This document shows positions 1 through 7,671 of a DNA stretch of 64,000 nucleotides, in pieces. Every line of letters starts with the position of its first letter. Position 1 is the first letter of the stretch. The DNA is taken from contig NZ_CP141213.1 of the NCBI RefSeq assembly GCF_035610345.1, positions 434,001 through 498,000 on the forward strand, given 5' to 3'. A program made the translations under genes and the position numbers. The DNA is from Sinorhizobium meliloti. Its GTDB lineage: Bacteria; Pseudomonadota; Alphaproteobacteria; Rhizobiales; Rhizobiaceae. Under the pieces are notes generated by a model that was not told where the DNA came from, made no database searches, and worked only from the letters and a program-made list of their open reading frames with translations.

Positions 1-273
1 GAGTCAGTGGCAGCCGAACTCGCCAGCACGGTCAATCCGGCCGACTGCAACGGCTGCGACCTGAGTATGGGCAAGCGGCTCGGCGCCGACTATGTGCTGG
101 TCGGCGAAGTGCGTAAGATCTCCAACCTTATCCTGTCGGTGGAGCTCGTACTGCGCGACGTGAACTCCGGCGAGATGCTGCGCGGCCTTGCCGTCGACAT
201 CCGCTCGAACACCGACGACAGCTGGCTGCGCGGCATCCGCTACATCCTGAAAAACCACTTCTTCAAATCCTGA
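1..273 (+). CDS. DUF2380-family protein, 3' part
   Basis: The reading frame is already open at base 1, so only the C-terminal 90 or so residues are visible. They read as the end of a DUF2380/DUF3280 protein: a GADYVLVGEVRKISN segment, then a VLRDVNSGEMLRG strand and a final SNTDDSWLRGIRY helix. This family has no known enzymatic role but is regularly found beside PQQ-dependent (quinoprotein) alcohol dehydrogenase clusters, and here it lies just outside the end of the leftward xox operon, facing it. A GTG at base 7 could be read as a start, but a protein beginning there would lack the N-terminal half of the family, so the true start is probably upstream of the window. Confidence 0.7.
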   Translation, partial: ESVAAELASTVNPADCNGCDLSMGKRLGADYVLVGEVRKISNLILSVELVLRDVNSGEMLRGLAVDIRSNTDDSWLRGIRYILKNHFFKS

Positions 274-387
274 AGGATGCCCGATTAAGGCCTTTTGAGA
301 TTCGGGATACCCGTCGCCTGTTTGAGCGCTCGTCACAGGGATGACGCGAAGAGGAGAGATTGCAGTCCTCCGATACGTTCCCTCGTT

Positions 388-933
388 TCACCGGCCGCCG
401 GGCTCCGGCTCGATGCGCTCCGTGGGGTAGCCGGCCGCTGTCCAGCCATCGGTGCCCTGCGGATACCAGAAGACGTGGGTGTAGCCGTATTCGAGGGCGC
501 GCTTTCCGGCATTCCAGGACATCCAGCAGCCGTCGAGGCAAAAGAACAGCACCGGCCGGCTTTTGTCGCCACCGGTCGCCTTTTCCAGGCCGGCGCGAAA
601 ATAGGCGTGCATGACGTCGGCCAGCCGGCCATAGCCGACATTCGGCAGCCATAAGGCAGATGGAATGGACAGCCGCGGCTTCTCGTTCCAGACCGTTCCC
701 TCGGGCAGGTTGGCGGGCTTCGGCGGCTGCGGCAGGACGTCGATGAAGGCCACCTGACCGGTTTTCCACAATGCATGGGCGGCTTCGGTCGACACGACGG
801 TCGCGCCGGAAAGCGTCGCCGGCACCTCGGCGCGGTATTCGCTCTCCCGGTAGCCCGCAGGCTCCTCGGCCGCCGCCGCCGGGAAGGCGGCAAACAGGAG
901 CAGGACCAGCGAATGGAGCCACTGGCGGGTCAT
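388..933 (-). CDS. PQQ-dependent catabolism-associated CxxCW motif protein (rhodanese-like)
   Basis: A 181-residue exported protein. Residues 1-22 are a signal peptide ending AAAAEEP, so it probably acts in the periplasm. The rest is a rhodanese-like domain with the family signature CLDGCWMSWNAGKRA (Cys132 and Cys136), which names the PQQ-dependent catabolism-associated CXXCW family. The exact reaction is unknown; rhodanese-type folds move sulfur or do redox chemistry on cysteine. It is the last gene of the xox operon and its ATG overlaps the xoxJ stop in an ATGA, which suggests translational coupling. Family assignment is firm, function is not. Confidence 0.85.
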   Translation of the reverse strand: MTRQWLHSLVLLLFAAFPAAAAEEPAGYRESEYRAEVPATLSGATVVSTEAAHALWKTGQVAFIDVLPQPPKPANLPEGTVWNEKPRLSIPSALWLPNVGYGRLADVMHAYFRAGLEKATGGDKSRPVLFFCLDGCWMSWNAGKRALEYGYTHVFWYPQGTDGWTAAGYPTERIEPEPGGR

Positions 934-1799
934 TGCTGCGCCTCGAGCGGGCCGGTTCCCATGTCGTTCAGGAGCGGCACGCCGGCCTCGGCGAGGATCG
1001 CGTTGATCTCGGACTGATTGCGACGAATGAGGGAATTGAGCTTGCGCTCCCAGACCTTCTCGCCTTGCCGCACGCCCATGGTGATGCGGTAGAAGAGCCT
1101 TGGCGGGGTGGTCTCCGACAGGAGCGGAGTTGCCTTCAGCTTCGGGTGGCTTGCCTTGACGAGCGGCCCGCCGATCGGCCCCCAGAGGATGGCTGCGTCG
1201 AGGGCGCCGGATTCCAGGTCGGCGAGCATGTCGTCGGCCGGATCCTCATAGCGCCGGTCGACCATCAGATGATATCCCTTCGCCTTGGGCAGCAGTCCGT
1301 TTCTCGCCATATGGGTCGCCGGCGGCGTTCCCGCGACGATGCCGATCCGCTTGTCCTTGAGAAGAGGGTCGGCAAGCGTCGTGACGCCGCCCAGCGGACC
1401 TTCCGAGGCAACGATCAGCACATAGGACGAGGTATAATAATGGTTGGTGTTCAGGACCAGCTCGTCGCCCTGGGCGAAACCGATGACCACATCGCAGGCA
1501 TTGGCCTGCAGGGTCTTGCGCACGAAGCCGGTCGCCATCGGAAACCAGGTGTACTCCACCGGCAACCCGAGCTTGGACGCCATCAGCTCGGCGATCCTGT
1601 TCTCGTATCCCTTACCCGACCGATCGGACATCGGCAGATTGGCCGGATCGGCACAGACCCGAAAAGCCGTCTTCGACACCAGGTCCGATGTCTGCGCTAC
1701 CGCCGGCTGAGAGCCGGCGGCCGCCAGCAACAGAGCGCCGGCGCCTGCCAGAAGGCTACTCGTGACCGAGACAAGCCGTTTCAGCTTCCTTGATCGCAT
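930..1799 (-). CDS. xoxJ: XoxJ-type periplasmic binding protein of methanol dehydrogenase
   Basis: A 289-residue protein with a signal peptide (residues 1-35, basic MRSRKLKR start, cleavage after AVAQ) followed by a family 3 solute-binding fold (FRVCADPANLPMSD, then GYENRIAELMASKLG and CDVVIGFAQGDE). Although related to ABC-transporter binding proteins, it belongs to the MoxJ/XoxJ group encoded with methanol dehydrogenases, thought to help activate or mature the quinoprotein rather than import a solute. I chose the ATG at 1799 because an AAGGAAG-like ribosome site precedes it and it starts a good signal peptide; this makes a 44-bp overlap with the end of xoxG. A longer reading from 1844 would spoil the signal peptide. 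Confidence 0.85.
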   Translation of the reverse strand: MRSRKLKRLVSVTSSLLAGAGALLLAAAGSQPAVAQTSDLVSKTAFRVCADPANLPMSDRSGKGYENRIAELMASKLGLPVEYTWFPMATGFVRKTLQANACDVVIGFAQGDELVLNTNHYYTSSYVLIVASEGPLGGVTTLADPLLKDKRIGIVAGTPPATHMARNGLLPKAKGYHLMVDRRYEDPADDMLADLESGALDAAILWGPIGGPLVKASHPKLKATPLLSETTPPRLFYRITMGVRQGEKVWERKLNSLIRRNQSEINAILAEAGVPLLNDMGTGPLEAQQ

Positions 1800-2286
1800 C
1801 GGATTTCGCTTCCTTCTTGGCCGGACGTCCGCGCGGCAGCGCATCGGCTCCGCGCGCTTTCAGATAGACGTAGATGTCGTCGAGATAACACATCACGTTG
1901 ACGTTCTCGCCGAAGGCAGGCATCACCGAGTTCTCGGCAGCGTTCACCTTCTTGCGCCCGTTCGTGACGACATCGACGAAAGCGTAGTAGTCCATGTTTA
2001 TCGCGGAGGTCTTCAAAGCCGGCGCATAGCTCGACCCCTCGCCCTCCGGGCCATGACAGACGTGACATTCCGAGTGATAGCGGCGAAAGCCCGAATAGGT
2101 GAGCCAGTCGACCGTGCCGTCCTCGGCGATCTTGAAAGTGGGAACGTCGTCGGCGGTGTAGTAGCGCCCGTTTTCGTCGCGCACAGCGGTGATGTTGTCC
2201 TTTGGCGCATCTTCTGCGCCTGCGGCGCTCGCCATAAACGTCAAAAAGGCGAGGATCATCGGTACGGCTGGTCTTGATCTGGTCAT
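1756..2286 (-). CDS. xoxG: Cytochrome c of the methanol oxidation system, XoxG type
   Basis: A 176-residue exported c-type cytochrome. A signal peptide (about 24 residues, ending AAGAEDA) is followed by one haem site CHVCH near residue 74 and a candidate Met axial ligand in SVMPAFGENVN. The pattern around YHSECHVCHGPEGEGSSYAPAL matches the methanol-metabolism-related c cytochromes (XoxG), the electron acceptor of XoxF in the periplasm. It is directly downstream of xoxF, separated by a strong 15-bp hairpin (2312-2345). The C-terminal charged tail after residue 150 lies beyond the haem domain and overlaps the xoxJ start. Confidence 0.88.
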   Translation of the reverse strand: MTRSRPAVPMILAFLTFMASAAGAEDAPKDNITAVRDENGRYYTADDVPTFKIAEDGTVDWLTYSGFRRYHSECHVCHGPEGEGSSYAPALKTSAINMDYYAFVDVVTNGRKKVNAAENSVMPAFGENVNVMCYLDDIYVYLKARGADALPRGRPAKKEAKSDAIKEAETACLGHE

Positions 2287-2311
2287 CTTGCGTCCTTTTG
2301 GGGGCTGATAT

Positions 2312-2345
2312 GAGTTGGCGCGGGCTTGTGAGCCCGCGCCAACTC
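2312..2345 (-). promoter_or_regulatory. Perfect 15-bp hairpin between xoxF and xoxG
   Basis: GAGTTGGCGCGGGCT (2312-2326), a four-base TGTG loop and the exact reverse complement (2331-2345) sit in the 77-bp gap between xoxF and xoxG. The downstream side has no run of T on the transcribed minus strand, so a classical intrinsic terminator is unlikely. A 3' mRNA-stabilising or partly terminating structure that lets xoxF be expressed above xoxG is the simplest reading; this is inference. Confidence 0.7.
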
Positions 2346-2363
2346 CCGGGCGAAGATTGCCTC

Positions 2364-4169
2364 TTATTCCGGCAGCTTGAACACGGTAAGCGTGCCGCCG
2401 AGTGCGGTGTAGTTGCTGAGGGCCGAGTAGCCGCCGACGGCTCCGAGACCTTCAGTCGGGTTGGTCAGGCCCGCTGCCAGACCGATACCGGCCCAGCCGC
2501 CGACACCCGAAAGCACGGCCACGTACTGCTTGCCGTCACGGGCATAGGTCATCACGTTGCCGATCACCCCGGAAGGTGTCTTGAAGCGATAGAGCTCCTT
2601 GCCGGTTGCCGCGTCGATCGCCTTCAGATAACCCTCGAGCGTTCCGTAGAAGACCACGTCGCCGGCTGTTGCCAGAGCGCCGGACCAGACCGAGAACGGC
2701 TCCGGCAGAGACCACTTGATCTTGCCTTCCTTGTTGTCCCAGGCAATGAAATTGCCCATGCCGCCATGGCTGTCCTTCGGCGGGTACATCGACAGCGTGG
2801 CCCCGACATAGGGCTGGCCGGCGGTGTAGCTTACCCGGAACGGCTCGTAGTCCATGCAGACGTGGTTGGTCGGCACGTAAAACAGCTCGGTCTTCGGCGA
2901 ATAGGCCGCAGGCTGCTGGTCCTTGGTGCCGAGTGCCGCCGGGCATACGCCGGTGGTGTTGGTGTCTTCGCCGTTTTGCTCCGTCGAATACTGTGCCACG
3001 ACCTGAGGCCGACCATATTTGTCGGACTTCGGATCCATGACTACTTCAGTCGCCCAGTTGACCGTGGGATCGTATTTCTCGGCCACGAGCAGCTCGCCGG
3101 TGACGCGGTCCATAGTATAGCCGAAGCCGTTCCGGTCGAAGTGGGTCAGCAGCTTGCGGTCCTTGCCGTCGATCTGCTGTTCGGTCAGGATCATCTCGTT
3201 GACGCCGTCATAGTCCCATTCGTCATGGGGCGTCATCTGATAGAGCCATTTGGCCATGCCGGTATCGACATCACGCGCAAAGATGGTCATCGACCACCGA
3301 TTGTCGCCCGGCCGCTGGGTCGGGTTCCAGGTCGAAGGGTTGCCGGATCCGTAATATACCAGATTTTCTTCCGGATCGTAGGAGTACCAGCCCCAGGTCG
3401 TGCCGCCGCCGATCTTCCACTGATCGCCTTCCCAGGTGGTGAGGCCGGAATCCTTGCCGACCGGCTTGCCCAGATGGGTGGTCTTTTCAGGATCGATCAG
3501 CGTATCGCTGTCGGGCCCCATGGAGTAACCGCGCCACAGGAGTTTCCCGTCTGCCATCGAATAGGCCGTCACGTGACCGCGGACGCCGAACTCGCCGCCG
3601 GATATCCCGACGAGAATCTTGTCCTTCACCGGCATGACGGTGGCGGTATTCGTCTCGCCCTTGGTGGCATCGCCGTTCTTGACGCTCCAGATGACCTTGC
3701 CGGTCTTGGCGTCGAGTGCCACGACCGTCGTATCGGCCTGATGCAGGAAGATCTTGTTATCCGCATAGGCCACGCCGCGATTGACGGTGTCGCAACACAT
3801 CACCGGGATCACGTTCGGATCCTGCTTCGGCTCGTATTTCCAGACGATCTGGCCGTCCTTGCTGAGATCCAAGGCGTAGACCGTGTTCGGGAACGGCGTA
3901 TGGACGTACATCAGGTCGCCGATGACGAGCGGCGAACCTTCGTGACCACGCAGAACGCCGGTCGAGAAGGTCCAGGCAACCTGAAGTTTGCCTACGTTGT
4001 CCTTGTTGATCTGGTCGAGCTTGGAGTAGCGCAGGTTGGCATAGTCGCCGGTCTGGATAGCCCATTGATTGGGGTCATCGATGAGCTTCTGCAAATCATC
4101 GTTGGCGAAAGCGACCTGTGCACCGCCGCCTATCGACATAATGGCAAGCATTGTAAGAAGTCGTTTCAT
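2364..4169 (-). CDS. xoxF: Lanthanide-dependent PQQ methanol dehydrogenase XoxF
   Basis: A 601-residue periplasmic quinoprotein that oxidises methanol to formaldehyde. A signal peptide (residues 1-22, ending AFAND) precedes an eight-bladed PQQ propeller. The adjacent-cysteine disulfide over PQQ is Cys125-Cys126 (VMCCDTV). The catalytic motif [10 protein letters not shown] gives Asp319 and, two residues on, Asp321; that second Asp is Ala in calcium-type MxaF and is the hallmark of lanthanide-binding XoxF. Glu193 (SGGEFG) and Asn277 (GSGNPS) fit the other metal ligands. The ATG at 4169 follows an AGGAGG site; an upstream in-frame start at 4244 would add a non-signal leader. Electrons would pass to XoxG. 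No mxaF or mxaI gene is in the window. Confidence 0.97.
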   Translation of the reverse strand: MKRLLTMLAIMSIGGGAQVAFANDDLQKLIDDPNQWAIQTGDYANLRYSKLDQINKDNVGKLQVAWTFSTGVLRGHEGSPLVIGDLMYVHTPFPNTVYALDLSKDGQIVWKYEPKQDPNVIPVMCCDTVNRGVAYADNKIFLHQADTTVVALDAKTGKVIWSVKNGDATKGETNTATVMPVKDKILVGISGGEFGVRGHVTAYSMADGKLLWRGYSMGPDSDTLIDPEKTTHLGKPVGKDSGLTTWEGDQWKIGGGTTWGWYSYDPEENLVYYGSGNPSTWNPTQRPGDNRWSMTIFARDVDTGMAKWLYQMTPHDEWDYDGVNEMILTEQQIDGKDRKLLTHFDRNGFGYTMDRVTGELLVAEKYDPTVNWATEVVMDPKSDKYGRPQVVAQYSTEQNGEDTNTTGVCPAALGTKDQQPAAYSPKTELFYVPTNHVCMDYEPFRVSYTAGQPYVGATLSMYPPKDSHGGMGNFIAWDNKEGKIKWSLPEPFSVWSGALATAGDVVFYGTLEGYLKAIDAATGKELYRFKTPSGVIGNVMTYARDGKQYVAVLSGVGGWAGIGLAAGLTNPTEGLGAVGGYSALSNYTALGGTLTVFKLPE

Positions 4170-4346
4170 TTCATCCTCCTCTTGGGTGCTGCCGATAGGG
4201 CCGTTGAACCCGCTCGCTCCGGGAAAACCTCGCGGTCTCCTCATCTCCCGGTATCGGCTTGCGACTCTGCCCCTGCTGCTGGAGAAAGCTCCGTCTGCTA
4301 CAGGGGTAACTTCCTTCTGTCCTTGTTTTCGTTTCCTCCTCTTCGG

Positions 4347-4757
4347 TCAGGGAAAGGTTGCCAGATATGCGATTATATCGGCGCGCTCCTGATCCTTGCG
4401 CAGACCCGCAAAGGTCATCTTGGTGCCGGGTAGGAAGCCCTTCGGACTGGTCAGAAACTCAGCGATCTTCTCCGGCGTCCAGGTAAGCCCTGCCTCGGCC
4501 GCCTTGCTCATTGCCGGCGAGTAGGCGTAGCCTTCGGCTTTGCCGGCCGACCGGCCGATTATCCCGTTCAGCAAGGGTCCGGTCTTCGACTTGGCATCCG
4601 GACCGACGGCATGACAGGCCTGACACTTGCGGAAGACTTTCTCGCCTGCACCGGGATCTCCGACCGAAGGATCCAGAGCAAGAGCCGGCGCAGCAGCGCC
4701 AAGAATTCCACCGAACAGGACGAAAGCGGTCAGTCGGGTACCAAGTCTAAAAGCCAT
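4347..4757 (-). CDS. Class I cytochrome c, c2-like
   Basis: A 136-residue exported cytochrome: signal peptide to about residue 28 (AAPALALD), haem motif CQACH near residue 46, and the distal Met in GTKMTFAGL near residue 114, the layout of class I cytochrome c2/c550. It lies between fghA and xoxF in the same leftward operon, so it is likely a second electron carrier between methanol oxidation and the terminal oxidase. A GAGAGGAAAG site precedes the ATG. The 177-bp gap to xoxF is long for this operon and contains a loose inverted repeat (CCCCTG at 4270-4275 with CAGGGG at 4301-4306), so an internal xoxF promoter is possible. Confidence 0.88.
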   Translation of the reverse strand: MAFRLGTRLTAFVLFGGILGAAAPALALDPSVGDPGAGEKVFRKCQACHAVGPDAKSKTGPLLNGIIGRSAGKAEGYAYSPAMSKAAEAGLTWTPEKIAEFLTSPKGFLPGTKMTFAGLRKDQERADIIAYLATFP

Positions 4758-4770
4758 TCTTTCCTCTCCC

Positions 4771-5601
4771 TTACGCGGCGTTCAGCCGCTCTGCATGCCA
4801 GCGCACGTGGTCCTCGCCGAAGCTCGCCACGAAGTAGTAGCTGTGATCGTAACCCGCCTGCAGCCGGACGACGCCGGCCTGCCGGCGCTCCGCCAGCAAG
4901 CGGGCCATCGCCTCGGGCTGCAGCTCGTCCAGAAACTGGTCCGCCGCGCCCTGATCGATCAGGATATCGCCATGCCAGCCGAGCTCGCCGAGAAGCAGGC
5001 AGGCGTCATAGCTGCCCCAGTCGGCCTCGTCGTCGCCGAGATACGCGGAGAACTGCTTGCGGCCCCAGTCCGACCGGGTCGGATTGACGATCGGCGCGAA
5101 GGCCGAAACGGAGCGGAAAAGTTTCGGGTTGCGGAAGGCGATCGTCAGCGCGCCGTGGCCGCCCATCGAATGCCCGGTGATCCCGTTGACGCCGTTCAGC
5201 GGCAACTGATCCTGCAGAAGAGCGGGCAATTCGGTGACGATGTAATCATACATGCGATAGTGCGGCGACCAGGGCTTCTGCGTCGCATTGACATAGAAGC
5301 CCGCACCCTGACCGAGATCGTAGGCCTCGTCGTCGGCCACGCCCTCGCCGCGCGGCGAGGTGTCGGGGAAAACCAGCGCCAGCCCCTGCTCGGCCGCGTG
5401 CCGCTGCAGACCCGCCTTGATCATGGCATTCTCATGCGTGCATGTCAGGCCCGAGAGATACCACAACAGCGGCACCGAACGCGTCCGCGCCTGCGGCGGC
5501 ATGTAGAGGCCGAATGTCATCTCGACACCGCAAACCTCGGAGGCGTGGCGGTACACGGACTGGGTCCCGCCGAAACATTGGCTTTGCGTTACGAGTTCCA
5601 T
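4771..5601 (-). CDS. fghA: S-formylglutathione hydrolase
   Basis: A 276-residue esterase-D family alpha/beta hydrolase that splits S-formylglutathione to formate and glutathione, the second step of glutathione-dependent formaldehyde oxidation in the cytoplasm. The nucleophile elbow is GHSMGGHGA (near residue 145); the segments GLTCTHENAMIKAG and FPDTSPRGEGVADD are typical of the family, and the catalytic His is in the late GYDHSYYF motif. I place the start at the ATG at 5601, the usual family N-terminus (MELVTQS). A TTG at 5613 that overlaps the frmA stop could add four residues; neither has a strong ribosome site. Confidence 0.95.
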   Translation of the reverse strand: MELVTQSQCFGGTQSVYRHASEVCGVEMTFGLYMPPQARTRSVPLLWYLSGLTCTHENAMIKAGLQRHAAEQGLALVFPDTSPRGEGVADDEAYDLGQGAGFYVNATQKPWSPHYRMYDYIVTELPALLQDQLPLNGVNGITGHSMGGHGALTIAFRNPKLFRSVSAFAPIVNPTRSDWGRKQFSAYLGDDEADWGSYDACLLLGELGWHGDILIDQGAADQFLDELQPEAMARLLAERRQAGVVRLQAGYDHSYYFVASFGEDHVRWHAERLNAA

Positions 5602-5609
5602 CTTCGCGC

Positions 5610-6737
5610 TCAATAGAGGACCACGCTCCGAATGCTCTCGCCGGAATGCATGAGCTCGAACCCCTTGTTGATGTCCTCGAGCGGCATGGTGTGGGTGATC
5701 ATCGGATCGATCTCGATCTTGCCCTCCATGTACCAGTCGACGATCTTCGGCACGTCGGTGCGCCCGCGCGCGCCGCCGAAGGCGGTGCCCATCCAGGTGC
5801 GGCCGGTGACGAGCTGGAACGGCCTGGTGGCAATCTCCTGGCCGGCGCCGGCGACGCCGATGATCACCGACTTGCCCCAGCCGCGATGCGAGGCTTCGAG
5901 CGCCTGGCGCATGACCTTGGTGTTGCCGGTGCAGTCGAAGGTGTAGTCGGCGCCGCCGATCTGGTCGGCACCGCGCTTCGTCAGGTTGACGAGATAGGGC
6001 ACGATGTCGTCGCCGACCTCCTTCGGATTGACGAAGTGGGTCATGCCGAACTTTTCGCCCCAGGGCTTCTTGTCGTTGTTGAGGTCGACGCCGATGATCA
6101 TGTCGGCGCCGGCAAGGCGAAGCCCCTGGATGACGTTGAGCCCGATGCCGCCGAGACCGAAGACGATGGCGGTGGCGCCGATCTCGACCTTGGCGGTGTT
6201 GATCACCGCGCCGATGCCGGTGGTGACGCCGCAGCCGATATAGCAGATCTTGTCGAAGGGAGCGTCCGGATTGACCTTGGCGAGGGCGATCTCCGGCAGC
6301 ACGGTGAAGTTCGAAAAGGTCGAGCAGCCCATATAATGGTGGACCTTGTCGCCGTTGATCGAGAACCGCGAGCTACCGTCCGGCATCAGCCCTTGCCCCT
6401 GGGTGGCGCGGATGGCGGTGCAGAGATTGGTCTTGCGGCTGAGGCAGGAGGGGCAGGAGCGGCATTCCGGCGTATAGAGCGGGATGACGTGGTCGCCCTT
6501 CTTCACCGAGGTGACGCCGGGGCCGACATCGACGACGATGCCGGCGCCCTCATGACCGAGGATCGCCGGGAACAGCCCCTCCGGATCGGCCCCCGACAGC
6601 GTGAAATCGTCGGTATGGCAGATGCCGGTCGCCTTCACCTCGACCAGCACCTCGCCGGCCCGGGGGCCTTCGAGCTCGACTTCGGTCACGACAAGGGGTT
6701 TTCCGGCCTGAACGGCCAGAGCAGCGCGAGTGCGCAT
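5610..6737 (-). CDS. frmA: S-(hydroxymethyl)glutathione dehydrogenase (class III alcohol dehydrogenase)
   Basis: A 375-residue zinc alcohol dehydrogenase that oxidises S-hydroxymethylglutathione with NAD, the first step of formaldehyde removal. Catalytic zinc ligands are Cys40 (GICHTDD) and His62 (GHEGAG); the structural zinc loop has Cys92, 95, 98 and 106. The Rossmann motif is FGLGGIGLNVIQG. It heads the leftward xox operon. The ATG at 6737 is preceded by CCGGAGGAATCC; an upstream in-frame start at 6905 would translate across the promoter and is rejected. Some rhizobial annotations call the gene fdh, adhC or flhA. Confidence 0.96.
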   Translation of the reverse strand: MRTRAALAVQAGKPLVVTEVELEGPRAGEVLVEVKATGICHTDDFTLSGADPEGLFPAILGHEGAGIVVDVGPGVTSVKKGDHVIPLYTPECRSCPSCLSRKTNLCTAIRATQGQGLMPDGSSRFSINGDKVHHYMGCSTFSNFTVLPEIALAKVNPDAPFDKICYIGCGVTTGIGAVINTAKVEIGATAIVFGLGGIGLNVIQGLRLAGADMIIGVDLNNDKKPWGEKFGMTHFVNPKEVGDDIVPYLVNLTKRGADQIGGADYTFDCTGNTKVMRQALEASHRGWGKSVIIGVAGAGQEIATRPFQLVTGRTWMGTAFGGARGRTDVPKIVDWYMEGKIEIDPMITHTMPLEDINKGFELMHSGESIRSVVLY

Positions 6738-6761
6738 GGATTCCTCCGGTACTACGTTATG

Positions 6762-6774
6762 TAAGGGCCCCTTA
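6762..6774. promoter_or_regulatory. Inverted repeat in the frmA-xox leader
   Basis: TAAGGG-C-CCCTTA is a perfect 6-bp inverted repeat with one central base. It lies just downstream of the predicted leftward start point and about 25 bp before the frmA ATG, where a repressor operator or small leader hairpin could act. The role is inferred from position only. Confidence 0.35.
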
Positions 6775-6791
6775 TGAGGGCTTGTACACAG

Positions 6792-6820
6792 ATTACAGAC
6801 GGGCCAAAGCACAAAGACAA
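6792..6820 (-). promoter_or_regulatory. Predicted promoter of the frmA-fghA-xox operon
   Basis: On the minus strand, TTGTCT (6815-6820) and TGTAAT (6792-6797) are separated by exactly 17 bp. They match the sigma-70 consensus at 4/6 and 5/6 positions. The predicted start near 6785 leaves a leader of about 48 bases before frmA. Confidence 0.5.
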
Positions 6821-6822
6821 TT

Positions 6823-6850
6823 GCGACCTTAGTGTGTAAAACGCGACCTT
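6823..6850 (-). promoter_or_regulatory. Direct repeats abutting the xox operon -35
   Basis: AAGGTCGC (minus strand) occurs at 6823-6830 and again at 6843-6850, a 20-bp period, so both copies face the same side of the helix. The proximal copy is two bases from the -35. Tandem sites in this position are typical of activators, and the LuxR-type response regulator encoded at 14350-15039 is an obvious candidate. The repeats are seen; the binding protein is a guess. Confidence 0.45.
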
Positions 6851-6907
6851 TGGCTTCGTCCCCGGTCACCCTATACTGGCGCCCGTGAGAACACGGAGAC
6901 ATCAAGA

Positions 6908-7549
6908 ATGAGAGTCGCCTGTCACGCGCTTCGCCGGATGCGCGGTTTGCCGCTCAAGCTGGCGATCGGTCTGGCGCTTTGCCTGACGCAAGCCCCCGGC
7001 ATCGCAGCAGCAATGGATTTTTCCGATCCCGACTGGCCCTGTATCCAGCGCAAGGTCGAGAACCTGTCGGCGAGCCTGATGTGGCCCGCGCCGGTGACCC
7101 GCACGCCTCTTTCGCCCGAAGCAAACGATCTCGTGGAAGCATTATCGCTTCGCCGGGTCAGCCTGGAAGAGGCCGACGCGCATGTCAGGGCCTTTGTGGA
7201 GCGGAACAAGCAGGTCGACGGTCAACTGCTCGGCAACATCTTCTACGGCGTGTTCGACAATATCGCCGCGACCCGCCAGCGGCTGATCACGGGGATAGCC
7301 CGCTATTCCCGCAGCCAGATCGCGCTCTCGTCCCGCATCGAGGAGGCGCGCGTCGAGATGGCGAAGCTTTCGCGGGAGAAAAGCCCCGACTTCGACCGTA
7401 TCGACAAGCTGGAGGAACAGATCGACTGGGATGAGCGCATCTATCGCGATCGCTCGCAGGCGCTCACCTATGTGTGCGAAACACCGGTGCTTTTGGAAAA
7501 ACGCGCCTATGCCATTGCACAGATGCTGCTGAAGCATATGCCGGACTGA
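6908..7549 (+). CDS. Exported protein of unknown function in the methanol island
   Basis: A 213-residue protein with a signal peptide (hydrophobic LKLAIGLALCLTQAPG, cleavage near residue 35 after IAAA). The mature part begins DFSDPDWPCIQRKVENL and is mainly helical; residues about 140-190 are rich in charged heptads (SSRIEEARVEMAKLSREKS, then KLEEQIDWDER) and could form a coiled coil. Two cysteines remain in the mature protein (WPC and YVCET), so one disulfide is possible. It is divergent from the xox operon and shares its promoter region; GGAG precedes the ATG. I recognise it only as a protein seen beside quinoprotein clusters. Confidence 0.75.
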   Translation: MRVACHALRRMRGLPLKLAIGLALCLTQAPGIAAAMDFSDPDWPCIQRKVENLSASLMWPAPVTRTPLSPEANDLVEALSLRRVSLEEADAHVRAFVERNKQVDGQLLGNIFYGVFDNIAATRQRLITGIARYSRSQIALSSRIEEARVEMAKLSREKSPDFDRIDKLEEQIDWDERIYRDRSQALTYVCETPVLLEKRAYAIAQMLLKHMPD

Positions 7550-7628
7550 CGCCTGAACGCATCGGATCCGCCCATCGTGCCTCACGAGAAGCGATTCCGC
7601 TTTTCTCACCCCATGCTTTGAATCTGGT

Positions 7629-7670
7629 CACTTCCGCACGGAAGGCCCTACGCACTTTTCCTGAGAGTGC
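7629..7670. repeat. Dispersed palindromic intergenic repeat, copy A
   Basis: CACTTCC at the left end and GAGTGC at the right end bracket a core (ACGGAAGGCC, then CGCACTTTTCCT) that recurs at 9721-9764, 24381-24423, in reverse at 60782-60822, and as a variant at 43865-43912. This copy fills the gap between two convergent genes and probably works as a bidirectional terminator. Confidence 0.7.
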
Positions 7671-7671
7671 T

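Noticed and set aside
1800..1844. A longer xoxJ start at 1844
   Set aside because: It adds an Arg-rich leader before the signal peptide and enlarges the overlap with xoxG; the ATG at 1799 has a ribosome site.
2274..4433. A 719-codon open frame on the plus strand antisense to xoxF
   Set aside because: It mirrors xoxF codon structure, matches no family I know and has no ribosome site; GC-rich third positions create such shadows.
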